From positions 9,917 to 30,901 of the forward strand of contig DFGF01000154.1 in NCBI GenBank assembly GCA_002371715.1: a stretch of 20,985 bases of DNA, written 5' to 3'. The notes beneath the pieces are model-generated. The model was not told where the DNA came from, did no database searches, and saw only the letters and a program-made list of their open reading frames with translations. Of the stretch, positions 9,928-17,528 are shown piece after piece (the first letter of the stretch is position 1; every line of letters begins with the position of its first letter). The DNA comes from Prevotella sp. UBA3757 (GTDB lineage: Bacteria; Bacteroidota; Bacteroidia; Bacteroidales; Bacteroidaceae). A program made the translations under genes and the position numbers.

Positions 9928-10037
9928 TAAATGATAAAAAAATCATGAAAAAATGCAAAAAAGTTGTTTTTTACAAATATTTTAGGGAATTTTGTTGGTC
10001 AAAACGTACTATTTATAGAACAATAATCATTTTTATT

Positions 10038-11528
10038 ATGGCAAACAGATATTTATTAGGTTTCGATGTCGGTAGCTCATCAGTGAAGGCATCTTTGGTC
10101 AATGCAGACAGTGGTAAATGTGTAGCAACAGCGTTCTTCCCTGAAAAGGAAGCACCAATTATGGCAGTGAAAGCCGGTTGGGCTGAGCAAGACCCACAGA
10201 TGTGGTGGGACAATGCCAAGTTGAGCCTTAGGAAAATCATGGCAGAGTCTGGTGCCAAGGCTGACGAAATCAAGGCAATCGGTATTTCTTATCAGATGCA
10301 TGGCCTGGTATGTGTAGACAAGGATCTGAAGGCTTTGCGCCCTTCCATCATCTGGTGCGATTCACGTGCAGTACCCTACGGCGAAAAAGCTTTCAGGGAG
10401 CTGGGCGGTGAGCAGTGCCTGAGTCATCTGCTGAATTCTCCAGGGAACTTCACAGCTGCCAAGCTGGCTTGGGTCAAGGAGAACGAACCTGAACTCTATA
10501 GTCATATATATAAGGTAATGTTACCGGGCGATTATATTGCCATGCGCTTGTCCGGTATTGCCAATACGACGGTTAGTGGTCTGTCGGAAGGTATGTTCTG
10601 GGATTTCAAGGCTAATCAGGTGGCCGATTTCTTGATGAATTATTATGGTTTTGACGCCTCGCTGATAGCTGATATAGTGCCTACTTTTGCGGAACAGAGT
10701 GTAGTCAGTGCCGAGGCTGCTGCCGAGCTTGGCCTGAAGGCAGGGACGCCCATCACCTATCGTGGAGGCGACCAGCCTAACAATGCCCTTTCGCTGAACG
10801 TTCTGAATCCTGGTGAAATAGCCGCTACGGCAGGAACGTCAGGCGTCGTTTATGGCGTGCTGGGGGAGGTGAACTACGACAAGCAGAGCCGTGTCAATAC
10901 TTTTGCTCATGTGAACCATACGGCCTCCCAGACTCGTCTCGGCGTACTGCTGTGCATCAATGGCACGGGCATCCTGAATGCCTGGACCCACCGTAATATA
11001 ACGCCAGAGATTGGCTATGCCGAGATGAACGACCTGGCAGCCTCAGTTCCAATAGGGAGCGAGGGCGTTACCATTATTCCTTTTGGCAATGGTGCTGAGC
11101 GTGTGCTTGAGAATAAGGAGATAGGATGCTCTATCAATGGTGTTAATTTCAATAAGCATTCAAAGGCTCATTTGGTTCGTGCCGCTCAGGAAGGTATCGT
11201 TTTCTCCTTCTGCTATGGTATGGAAATCATGCAGCAGATGGGTATGGAAATCAAGAAAATTCATGCCGGTAAGGCCAACATGTTCCTTTCCCCCTTGTTC
11301 CGCGATACGCTGGCTGGCGTCAGTGGTGCAACGATTGAACTGTATGATACTGATGGCTCGGTGGGTGCAGCCAAGGGTGCCGGTATCGGTGCGGGCATCT
11401 ATGCCAATGCAGATGAGGCATTTGCCTCGCTCGAGAAACTTCAGGTCATTGAGCCTAAATCGGCCGACCGTCCTGCCTATGCCGAGGCTTATGCCCGTTG
11501 GAAAGACGTGCTGAACAGCAAAATCTGA
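10038..11528 (+). CDS. xylB: Xylulokinase (FGGY family)
   Basis: This 496-residue cytoplasmic kinase phosphorylates D-xylulose to xylulose 5-phosphate with ATP, feeding the pentose phosphate pathway. The N-terminal FGGY domain starts GFDVGSSSVKAS (8-19), carries the substrate-site motif QMHGL (86-90) and WCDSRA (106-111), and the likely catalytic base is D245 in GGDQPNNA (243-250). The ATP-side motif GTSGVVYG follows at 266-273. I chose the ATG at 10038 (MANRYLLGFD) because the family starts there; the open frame runs upstream to 9945 but that part is AT-rich and shows no family similarity. Length fits XylB (about 480-500). No xylose isomerase or transporter gene is adjacent, so it appears to be a single-gene unit. 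Closely related FGGY kinases for other sugars remain possible. Confidence 0.87.
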   Translation: MANRYLLGFDVGSSSVKASLVNADSGKCVATAFFPEKEAPIMAVKAGWAEQDPQMWWDNAKLSLRKIMAESGAKADEIKAIGISYQMHGLVCVDKDLKALRPSIIWCDSRAVPYGEKAFRELGGEQCLSHLLNSPGNFTAAKLAWVKENEPELYSHIYKVMLPGDYIAMRLSGIANTTVSGLSEGMFWDFKANQVADFLMNYYGFDASLIADIVPTFAEQSVVSAEAAAELGLKAGTPITYRGGDQPNNALSLNVLNPGEIAATAGTSGVVYGVLGEVNYDKQSRVNTFAHVNHTASQTRLGVLLCINGTGILNAWTHRNITPEIGYAEMNDLAASVPIGSEGVTIIPFGNGAERVLENKEIGCSINGVNFNKHSKAHLVRAAQEGIVFSFCYGMEIMQQMGMEIKKIHAGKANMFLSPLFRDTLAGVSGATIELYDTDGSVGAAKGAGIGAGIYANADEAFASLEKLQVIEPKSADRPAYAEAYARWKDVLNSKI

Positions 11529-11548
11529 CCGTTTTTGTAGCTGTGTTT

Positions 11549-11575
11549 AAGAGGATGCGTCTGACGCATCCTCTT
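11549..11575. terminator. Bidirectional hairpin between convergent xylB and buk
   Basis: A perfect 12-bp inverted repeat (AAGAGGATGCGT / ACGCATCCTCTT) with a CTG loop starts 21 bases after the xylB stop and ends 13 bases before the buk stop. Its place between converging genes suggests it ends transcription from both sides. The T-run after the stem is weak on the plus strand. Confidence 0.8.
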
Positions 11576-11588
11576 CTTTGTGTCCGGA

Positions 11589-12656
11589 TTATTTGTAAAC
11601 CTTAGCCTGCTGCCTGCCTTGCAGGACGGCCAGGGCATTGAAGGCCAGAGCCTCCATCTCGTTTTCGCCAGGGAAGGTGTAGACGGGTGCCAGGAAGCCT
11701 ATGCGTCGGCGCAGTTCGCTGACTACGTAGTCCGAGTGTGCCATGCCGCCAGTCAGCAGTATGGCGTCAATCTGGCCGCACAGCACGGCAGCCTCGGCAG
11801 CGATGCCCTTGGCGGTATGGTAAAGCATGGCGTCAATGAGCAGTTGGGCGTGTTCGTCACCCTCCTTGATGCGCTGCAGGACTTCGCGCACGTTGTTGGT
11901 GCCCAGGTGTGCGGTTAGTCCTGCCTGTCCGGCAATACGTTTCAGCAACTGTTTCTCGGTGTATTTCCCGCTGTAGCACAGGCGTATCAGGTCGGCGGCG
12001 GGCAGGGTGCCGGCTCTTTCGGGCGAGAAGGGACCTTCGCCGTCCAGGGCATTGTTGGCATCGATGGCCCGTCCGTGTTCGTGGGCAGCAATGGAGATTC
12101 CGCCGCCCATGTGGCAGACTATCAGGTTCAGGTCTTCATAGTCCTTGCCGATGCCCCGGGCATAGCGGCGGGCGATGGCTCGCTGGTTCAGGGCGTGCCA
12201 GATGCAAATGCGCGGCATGAGCGGACTGCCGCTGATGCGCGCCAGTGGTGACAGTTCGTCCACTACGCCAGGGTCGGCAATAAACGCACGGCATTCCTCG
12301 ATGGTGGAGGCTATCTCGTAGGCAATCAGGCAGCCCAGGTTGCAGGCGTGGTTGTGCATGACGCAGCCGTGCAGCGTGTCGTCCAGCATCTGCCGGTTAA
12401 TCTCGTAGACGCCTCCGCTGATGGGTTTTACCAAGCCGCCACGACCGATGACGGCATCAAACGCCAAGGGTATGTCCGAGCGCTGCAGTTCGTCGAGCAC
12501 CAGCTGACGGCGGAAGTCCTGCTGTTCGGTGATGGCGTCGTAGGAGGCAAGCTGCTCAGTCGTATGTGTGATGTTACGTAGCAGGATGGGTTTTTCGTCT
12601 TCGTAGACAGCTATCTTGGTAGACGTTGAGCCGGGGTTGATGACTAATATCTTCAT
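11589..12656 (-). CDS. buk: Butyrate kinase
   Basis: This 355-residue cytoplasmic acyl kinase of the acetokinase family converts butyryl phosphate (or isobutyryl/isovaleryl phosphate) and ADP to the acid and ATP. It starts with the phosphate-binding MKILVINPGSTSTK (1-14). It has GRGG at 71-74, CHMGGGISIAAH at 181-192, and ALDGEGPFSPERAGTLP at 203-219, a block characteristic of butyrate kinases rather than acetate kinases, as is the length (about 355 against about 400). It follows the phosphate butyryltransferase gene by 31 bases, the usual ptb-buk order, and shares its promoter. The exact acyl chain is not determined by sequence; branched-chain substrates from amino-acid breakdown are possible. 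Confidence 0.93.
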   Translation of the reverse strand: MKILVINPGSTSTKIAVYEDEKPILLRNITHTTEQLASYDAITEQQDFRRQLVLDELQRSDIPLAFDAVIGRGGLVKPISGGVYEINRQMLDDTLHGCVMHNHACNLGCLIAYEIASTIEECRAFIADPGVVDELSPLARISGSPLMPRICIWHALNQRAIARRYARGIGKDYEDLNLIVCHMGGGISIAAHEHGRAIDANNALDGEGPFSPERAGTLPAADLIRLCYSGKYTEKQLLKRIAGQAGLTAHLGTNNVREVLQRIKEGDEHAQLLIDAMLYHTAKGIAAEAAVLCGQIDAILLTGGMAHSDYVVSELRRRIGFLAPVYTFPGENEMEALAFNALAVLQGRQQAKVYK

Positions 12657-12687
12657 AAACCAGAGTTGAGAAGTGAAAAATTAGAAA
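12657..12687 (-). repeat. ptb-buk spacer with a heptamer-like remnant
   Basis: The 31-base spacer reads, on the minus strand, TTTCTAATTTTTCACTTCTC followed by AACTCTGGTTT. The CTTCTCAACTCT part resembles about one and a half units of the CTCTCAA array seen at 2593-2641 and points the same way relative to its genes. It is too short to be counted as a tandem repeat and may be coincidence. Confidence 0.35.
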
Positions 12688-13527
12688 CTATAGGGATGCC
12701 AGTGCAAAGATGATGCTGTTGAACTTGGCTTCGGCTGAGTCGCCGCGGGAAGGCACTACTACAGGACATTGCGTGCCCAGGAGGACGCCTGCCGTGCGCG
12801 CTTGGGCAAAGAGCGTCATGGCTTTGTAGAAGGCGTTGCCTGCCTCGATGTCGGGCATGACGAGCACGTCCGACTGGCCGTCGAGCGGCGAGCTGATGCC
12901 CTTGGCCCGCAGTGCCTGGACGGAGCAGGCTGACTTGACATCCAATGGACCGTCGACCAGGCAGCGCCCGAAGGCTCCTTCTATTGCCATGCGCTTGATG
13001 TCCTGGTAGCCGTCTACAAACGGAAACTGGCGGCCGCCATGCTCGGCGCAATGGATGAGTGCGATGCGTGGCTGAAGGATGCCTAAGCGCTGGCACACGG
13101 CTGCGGCATAGCGAACCTGTGCGATGCGCTGTTTCTGGGTGGGATAGGGGATGACGGCGACGTCCGTAAAGAATAGCAGCTTAGAATAGGTCGGGATTTC
13201 CGCTACCGACAGGTGGGTGAGCACGCTGCCTTCAGGCAACAGCCCCGAAACCTTATTTAAAATGGCACGCAGGAGGACGTCTGTTCCGATGAGTCCTTTC
13301 ATCAGTACGTCAGCATCGCCACGGCGTACGAGGGCAACGGCCTTTTCGGCAGCGCGTTCCGGCAGGTCGTCGTTAATCAGTAAGATGTCGGCCAAGCCTT
13401 CCTGTTTGGCTTTCTGAAGTGCCTGGCGGGTAGCTTCGTCCTCTGGCTTGACAGCCACGATGCGGCGCGGCCGTCTGTTTTCACTGACACGTTGGTACAG
13501 ATCTTCGAATGTGCGGATGGTTTTCAT
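12688..13527 (-). CDS. ptb: Phosphate butyryltransferase
   Basis: This 279-residue cytoplasmic enzyme of the phosphate acetyl/butyryltransferase family swaps CoA for phosphate on butyryl-CoA or a branched acyl-CoA, making the substrate of the downstream kinase. Family landmarks are ADVLMKG (72-78), FFTDVAVIPYP (119-129), VDGPLDV (191-197), SDVLVMPDIEAGN (219-231) and SRGDSAEAKFNSI (260-272), the last being the conserved C-terminal substrate-binding segment. I placed the start at ATG 13527-13525 (MKTIRTFEDL). An in-frame TTG farther out at 13548 lies inside the -7 promoter box and cannot be translated. The leader would be only about 11-15 bases, which is common in Bacteroidetes. Confidence 0.9.
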   Translation of the reverse strand: MKTIRTFEDLYQRVSENRRPRRIVAVKPEDEATRQALQKAKQEGLADILLINDDLPERAAEKAVALVRRGDADVLMKGLIGTDVLLRAILNKVSGLLPEGSVLTHLSVAEIPTYSKLLFFTDVAVIPYPTQKQRIAQVRYAAAVCQRLGILQPRIALIHCAEHGGRQFPFVDGYQDIKRMAIEGAFGRCLVDGPLDVKSACSVQALRAKGISSPLDGQSDVLVMPDIEAGNAFYKAMTLFAQARTAGVLLGTQCPVVVPSRGDSAEAKFNSIIFALASL

Positions 13528-13545
13528 AGTTATACTAATTTTATG

Positions 13546-13577
13546 CAAAGTTAGCGAAAAAGGTTGAGACGGCCAAA
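13546..13577 (-). promoter_or_regulatory. ptb-buk promoter
   Basis: On the minus strand TTTG (13577-13574), a 20-base spacer and TAACTTTG (13553-13546) give a full match to the Bacteroidetes -33/-7 promoter. It lies back to back with the lepA promoter, whose -33 element starts 27 bases away. Confidence 0.8.
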
Positions 13578-13603
13578 GTTTTTATCCTTTTTTCTCCATT
13601 AAT

Positions 13604-13634
13604 TTTGTAAACTCGATTTTTTTTTGTATCTTTG
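13604..13634 (+). promoter_or_regulatory. lepA promoter
   Basis: TTTG (13604-13607), a 19-base spacer and TATCTTTG (13627-13634) followed by CGCC form a full Bacteroidetes-type promoter 24 bases before the lepA ATG. The spacer contains nine consecutive T residues (13617-13625), so slippage could change the spacing and strength. Confidence 0.85.
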
Positions 13635-13657
13635 CGCCTTAAAAAGAAGAAAATCAG

Positions 13658-15439
13658 ATGAATCATATCAGAAACTTTTGCATCATTGCACATATTGACC
13701 ATGGAAAGTCGACATTGGCTGACCGTCTGTTAGAGTACACAAAGACCATTCAGGTGACGGAGGGGCAGATGCTTGATGACATGGACCTGGAACGTGAGCG
13801 GGGCATCACCATCAAGAGCCACGCCATCCAGATGGAGTATATGTACAAGGGTGAGAAATATATACTTAACTTGATAGACACGCCGGGACATGTCGACTTC
13901 TCTTACGAAGTCTCGCGTTCTATTGCTGCCTGCGAGGGTGCGCTGCTGGTGGTTGATGCTACCCAGGGCGTGCAGGCACAGACCATTTCCAACCTCTATC
14001 TGGCTATTGACAACGACTTGGAGATCATACCTGTCATCAACAAAATCGACATGCCTTCGGCTATGCCTGATGAGGTAGAGGACGAGATTGTCGACCTGAT
14101 AGGCTGTAATCCCGAGGACATTATCCGTGCCAGTGGCAAGACGGGTGAGGGTGTCGAGGACATTCTGAATGCCGTTGTCGAGCGTATTCCCCATCCGGTA
14201 GGCGACGAGCAGGCTCCGCTGCAGGCTTTGATTTTCGACTCCGTCTTCAACTCGTTCCGTGGCATTATTGCTTATTTCAAAATCGTCAACGGCTCGATTC
14301 GCACGGGTGACAAGGTGAAATTCTTTAATACCGGCATGGAGTATGATGCTGACGAGGTGGGCGTGCTGAAAATGGACATGATAGCCCGTAAGGAGATGCA
14401 CACGGGCGAGGTGGGCTACATCATCAGCGGCATCAAGAACGCCAAGGAGGTCAAGGTCGGCGATACGATTACCCACGTGGCCCGTCCGTGTGACAAGGCC
14501 ATTGAGGGATTTCAGGAAGTCAAGCCCATGGTGTTTGCCGGTGTCTACCCGATAGACCCTACTGATTATGAGAATTTGCGTGCCTCGCTGGAGAAGTTGC
14601 AACTCAATGATGCCTCACTGACCTTTATCCCTGAAACGTCCGTGGCTTTGGGCTTCGGGTTCCGCTGTGGTTTCCTCGGCCTGTTGCACATGGAGATTGT
14701 GCAGGAGCGGCTGGACCGTGAGTTTGATATGGACGTGATTACCACCGTGCCCAATGTTACCTATATGTGTTATACCAAACAGCACGAAGAGAAGGAGGTG
14801 CACAATCCGTCCGGGCTGCCCGACCAGACGATGATAGACCATATAGAAGAGCCCTATATCAAGGCCAGCATCATCACCGCTGCTGACTACATAGGGCCCA
14901 TTATGACGCTCTGCCTGGACAAGCGTGGCGAGTTCATAGACCAGCAGTACGTATCCGGCGGGCGTGTGGAGTTGCGCTTCATGCTGCCTTTGGGCGAGAT
15001 TGTGATTGATTTCTATGACAAGCTGAAATCGATATCCAAGGGCTACGCGTCGTTCGACTATCACGTCGACTCCTTCCGTCCCTCAAAACTCGTCAAGCTG
15101 GACATCTTGCTCAATGGTGAACCTGTGGATGCACTCTCGACGCTGACCCATGCCGACAATGCTGTCAGCTTTGGGCGTCGCATGTGCGAGAAACTCAAGG
15201 AACTGATTCCGCGACAGCAGTTCGATATTGCCATCCAGGCTGCCATCGGAGCTAAGATCATTGCCCGTGAAACGGTTAAACAGGTGCGCAAGGACGTTAC
15301 AGCAAAATGCTATGGCGGCGACGTGAGCCGTAAGCGCAAACTGCTCGAAAAGCAGAAGCGCGGCAAGAAACGGATGAAGCAGATTGGCAATGTGGAGGTG
15401 CCGCAGAAGGCCTTCCTTGCAGTATTGAAATTGGATTAG
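13658..15439 (+). CDS. lepA: Elongation factor 4 (LepA), ribosome back-translocase GTPase
   Basis: This 593-residue translational GTPase acts on stalled or mistranslocated ribosomes and affects initiation. GTPase motifs are complete: G1 AHIDHGKST (11-19), G2 RGIT (48-51), G3 DTPGH (74-78), G4 NKID (128-131) and G5 SGK near 159. Downstream come the EF-G-like domains and the LepA-specific C-terminal domain, recognisable by YPIDPTDYENLRASLEKLQL-like sequence near 300, GFRCGFLGLLHMEI, and the basic end with SRKRKLLEKQKRGKKRMKQI. Length is normal (about 595-600). It is transcribed rightward from its own promoter, divergent from ptb. The regulator gene 51 bases downstream may be read from the same transcript. 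Confidence 0.97.
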   Translation: MNHIRNFCIIAHIDHGKSTLADRLLEYTKTIQVTEGQMLDDMDLERERGITIKSHAIQMEYMYKGEKYILNLIDTPGHVDFSYEVSRSIAACEGALLVVDATQGVQAQTISNLYLAIDNDLEIIPVINKIDMPSAMPDEVEDEIVDLIGCNPEDIIRASGKTGEGVEDILNAVVERIPHPVGDEQAPLQALIFDSVFNSFRGIIAYFKIVNGSIRTGDKVKFFNTGMEYDADEVGVLKMDMIARKEMHTGEVGYIISGIKNAKEVKVGDTITHVARPCDKAIEGFQEVKPMVFAGVYPIDPTDYENLRASLEKLQLNDASLTFIPETSVALGFGFRCGFLGLLHMEIVQERLDREFDMDVITTVPNVTYMCYTKQHEEKEVHNPSGLPDQTMIDHIEEPYIKASIITAADYIGPIMTLCLDKRGEFIDQQYVSGGRVELRFMLPLGEIVIDFYDKLKSISKGYASFDYHVDSFRPSKLVKLDILLNGEPVDALSTLTHADNAVSFGRRMCEKLKELIPRQQFDIAIQAAIGAKIIARETVKQVRKDVTAKCYGGDVSRKRKLLEKQKRGKKRMKQIGNVEVPQKAFLAVLKLD

Positions 15440-15490
15440 AAACAAACTCAATTATAAAAAACTGGAAATCTATTAATATACGCTAAATTT

Positions 15491-16090
15491 ATGACTACAA
15501 TCGGACTGACGACAAGAGACGTGGCGCGCGAACTGGCCCGGCGCTACAGCACCATGACGCACGATGAACTGGACGTTCTGGAGAGTATTTTGGTCCCCAT
15601 GAAATTTCAGAAGGGTGAAATCATCCTGAAAGAGGGGGATGTTTGCGATGCCATCTACTGGATTACGAAAGGGCTGGTACGCCAGTTCTATTATAAGAAC
15701 GGTAAGGAGCTTACCGAGTATATGACGACTGAAAACAACATCGTCATGAGCATCGAGAGCCTCTTCCGCGAAGAGCCGTCGCGCCAGCAGATACAGGCGT
15801 TAGAGCCCACCACGCTGTATGCACTTCCCAAGAGTCAGCTGGAGCGTGAGGCGGTGCGTAATGTCAATATACAGATGCTCTACCGAAAGATTTTGGAGGA
15901 GTCGCTGATTATTTCGCAGGTGCATGCCGACATGCTGCGTTTCGAGTCTGCCCAGGAGCGTTATGCCAAGTTGGTAAAGCGGTCACCGCAGTTGGTGCTG
16001 CGTGCTCCGTTGGTCTATATTGCAAGCTATCTGCAGATGACGCCCGAGACACTTTCGCGGGTACGCACGTCTGCATTGTTGGAGGAGTAA
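15491..16090 (+). CDS. Crp/Fnr-family transcriptional regulator
   Basis: This 199-residue protein has a cyclic-nucleotide-binding-type beta-roll (about 25-115), with FQKGEIILKEGDVCDAIYWI (38-57) and KGLVRQFYY. It then has a long dimerisation helix (about 118-160) and a C-terminal helix-turn-helix ending YLQMTPETLSRVR (181-193). The protein stops shortly after the recognition helix without the usual wing, which is common in short Bacteroidetes members of this family. The Arg/Ser pair that binds cAMP in Crp is not evident (the equivalent region reads REEPSRQQIQAL, near 94-105), so its ligand is unknown. No promoter box was found in the 51 bases after lepA. The gene converges on ispE with a 12-base gap. 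Confidence 0.85.
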   Translation: MTTIGLTTRDVARELARRYSTMTHDELDVLESILVPMKFQKGEIILKEGDVCDAIYWITKGLVRQFYYKNGKELTEYMTTENNIVMSIESLFREEPSRQQIQALEPTTLYALPKSQLEREAVRNVNIQMLYRKILEESLIISQVHADMLRFESAQERYAKLVKRSPQLVLRAPLVYIASYLQMTPETLSRVRTSALLEE

Positions 16091-16102
16091 TGGCAGCGGA
16101 AA

Positions 16103-16936
16103 CTACAGTATGCTGCTAAAAGTAAACATATTGGGGAATGCCTGACTGAGAGAGTCTGGCTTTTCCCGGAACAGTCCAAAGAGGGCGCTGCCTGAGCCAG
16201 ACATGGCTGCATAGGCGGCGCCCATATCGTATAGCTGTTGCTTGACAGCGCCTATCTCCGGATGGATGGCGAAGACACTCTCTTCAAAGTCGTTGACCAG
16301 TGTTTCACGCCATGTGTCAACTGGTTGCATCACCGTTTCCAGACAGTTCTGCGCCGGATAGTGCGGGTGGATATGCGTGAAGGCCTCCTTGGTAGAGACG
16401 GGAATGTCGGGGCGTACAACGGCTATATGATAACCGCTTAAAGAGAGGTCAATGGGGCGCAGTTTTTCACCGATACCCTCAGCATAGCAGGGGCACGACA
16501 GGATAAAGAACGGGCAGTCAGCTCCTAAGCGTGCAGCACGGGCCGTCAGTTCTCCGGTGGTCAGGCCTAAGTCAAACATCTGGTTCAACAGCGTCATCAT
16601 ATAGGCGCAGTCGCTACTGCCACCACCCATACCTGCTTGTGTGGGAATCCCTTTCCACAGGTGGGCATGGATGCGGGGCAGGGTGGGGAACTCCTGTTTC
16701 AACAGTTGGTAGGCCCGTACCACCAGATTTCCCTGCTCGTCGCCCTCGATGCTGATGTTGGTGACTTTGAGGTCACAGTCGTAGGCCGAGGGGAACGCCG
16801 GGTCCATCACCTGTATCTCCAATGCGTCTTTCAGCGGAACGGGATAAAATACGGTCTGTAGGTTGTGGTAACCATCCTGACGCTTCTCAACGACGTTGAG
16901 TCCCAGATTAATCTTTGCTATCGGAAATGTCGTCAT
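16103..16936 (-). CDS. ispE: 4-diphosphocytidyl-2-C-methyl-D-erythritol kinase
   Basis: This 277-residue GHMP kinase phosphorylates the 2-hydroxyl of 4-diphosphocytidyl-2-C-methyl-D-erythritol in the non-mevalonate isoprenoid pathway. Landmarks are AKINLGLNVVEKRQDGYHNL (7-26) with catalytic K8, the ATP loop PTQAGMGGGSSD (98-109), GADCPFF (138-144) with catalytic D140, and the third GHMP motif MSGSGSALFG near 245-254. Length is in the normal range (about 270-290). It lies 10 bases after a small secreted-protein gene and is probably cotranscribed with it. It converges on the Crp-like gene; there is no clear terminator in the gap. Confidence 0.95.
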   Translation of the reverse strand: MTTFPIAKINLGLNVVEKRQDGYHNLQTVFYPVPLKDALEIQVMDPAFPSAYDCDLKVTNISIEGDEQGNLVVRAYQLLKQEFPTLPRIHAHLWKGIPTQAGMGGGSSDCAYMMTLLNQMFDLGLTTGELTARAARLGADCPFFILSCPCYAEGIGEKLRPIDLSLSGYHIAVVRPDIPVSTKEAFTHIHPHYPAQNCLETVMQPVDTWRETLVNDFEESVFAIHPEIGAVKQQLYDMGAAYAAMSGSGSALFGLFREKPDSLSQAFPNMFTFSSIL

Positions 16937-16946
16937 TTTGTTTCAA

Positions 16947-17375
16947 CTACTTCTTTATAAATTCCAGTGTCCTGGGCAGTTTCTGCCATTTGCCCTTGTT
17001 GGGCACTTTGATGGTGCTGCCGGCACCCTGCTTCAGTACGTATACGGAGTCGTTCTCGCGCGTCAGCACAGCCTTCAGGTCTTCGCTGCCGAAATCGTTG
17101 ATGAGCTCCAGCTCGGCTTCCTGTTCGTTTTTTACTTTGCATGACGTGATGACCCAGCAAAACGAGTTGTGCTGCTTGCCCAGATAGCCGGGCAGTTGAC
17201 CGTAGAGCTCTTGACCGGGAATGCTGATGTCCTGGTTATACAGATTAATGCGCAGATAGACGTTATACGTATTATTATATAGGTACGCGCGAAAAGAATT
17301 ACCTTTCTGCTGTGCATGCAGTGCCGTCGTCAGCAGGAATGTCAGCATGGTGAATATGATTCTCTTATGTGTCAT
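16947..17375 (-). CDS. Small secreted protein of unknown function
   Basis: I do not recognise this 142-residue protein. It begins with a signal peptide (1-21, hydrophobic core IIFTMLTFLLTTA, ending LHA before Gln-Gln) and lacks a lipobox cysteine, so it should be periplasmic or exported. The mature part (about 120 residues) alternates short hydrophobic and polar stretches (YNVYLRINLYNQDI, CWVITSCKVKNEQEAELELI, SVYVLKQGAG, STIKVP), suggesting a small beta-rich fold, with two cysteines close together at about 72 and 78. It is the first gene of a two-gene unit with ispE (10-base gap). Nothing in the sequence links it functionally to isoprenoid synthesis; shared transcription may be its only connection. 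Confidence 0.7.
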   Translation of the reverse strand: MTHKRIIFTMLTFLLTTALHAQQKGNSFRAYLYNNTYNVYLRINLYNQDISIPGQELYGQLPGYLGKQHNSFCWVITSCKVKNEQEAELELINDFGSEDLKAVLTRENDSVYVLKQGAGSTIKVPNKGKWQKLPRTLEFIKK

Positions 17376-17414
17376 CTTCTTGCAATTTGTTTACATTTTA
17401 TGTTTTTACCGACG

Positions 17415-17422
17415 CAAAGGTA
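17415..17422 (-). promoter_or_regulatory. -7 box for the secreted protein-ispE unit
   Basis: TACCTTTG on the minus strand, followed by CGTC, lies 39 bases before the ATG at 17375. No -33 element at the usual 19-21 base spacing was found, so the call rests on the -7 box alone. Confidence 0.5.
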
Positions 17423-17498
17423 CTAAATCTATATCAATAAATGTGCTTTTTAACAAAAAATAAATTTAGAAATATAGTAAGATTTTGATTTTTTTAAG

Positions 17499-17506
17499 TA
17501 ACTTTG
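17499..17506 (+). promoter_or_regulatory. -7 box for the glycogen synthase gene
   Basis: TAACTTTG followed by CGCCC lies 22 bases before the ATG at 17529 and is a full TAnnTTTG match. The -33 region (around 17475-17480, TAGTAA) is a poor match. Confidence 0.6.
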
Positions 17507-17528
17507 CGCCCACAATACATGTATTAAT

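Noticed and set aside
9964..9994. Possible xylB promoter (TTG, 20 bases, GAATTTTG)
   Set aside because: The -7 part lacks the TA of TAnnTTTG, and the region is so AT-rich that partial matches are expected; the true promoter remains unplaced.
9945..10037. N-terminal extension of xylulokinase
   Set aside because: The added residues are Lys/Phe/Ile/Tyr-rich translation of AT-rich leader DNA; the family begins at MANRYLLGFD (10038).
12657..12687. CRISPR-like or mobile repeat in the ptb-buk spacer
   Set aside because: There is only about one and a half heptamer-like units, no spacers and no terminal inverted repeats.
13528..13548. TTG start giving a longer phosphate butyryltransferase
   Set aside because: The TTG is part of the -7 promoter box, so it would not be on the transcript.
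13730..14602. 290-codon open frame opposite lepA
   Set aside because: lepA is a highly conserved protein-coding gene here; the antisense frame shows no family similarity.
16092..16117. Hairpin (GCAGC / GCTGC) between the Crp-like gene and ispE
   Set aside because: Only a five-base stem with a 14-base loop and no T-run; too weak to call a terminator.
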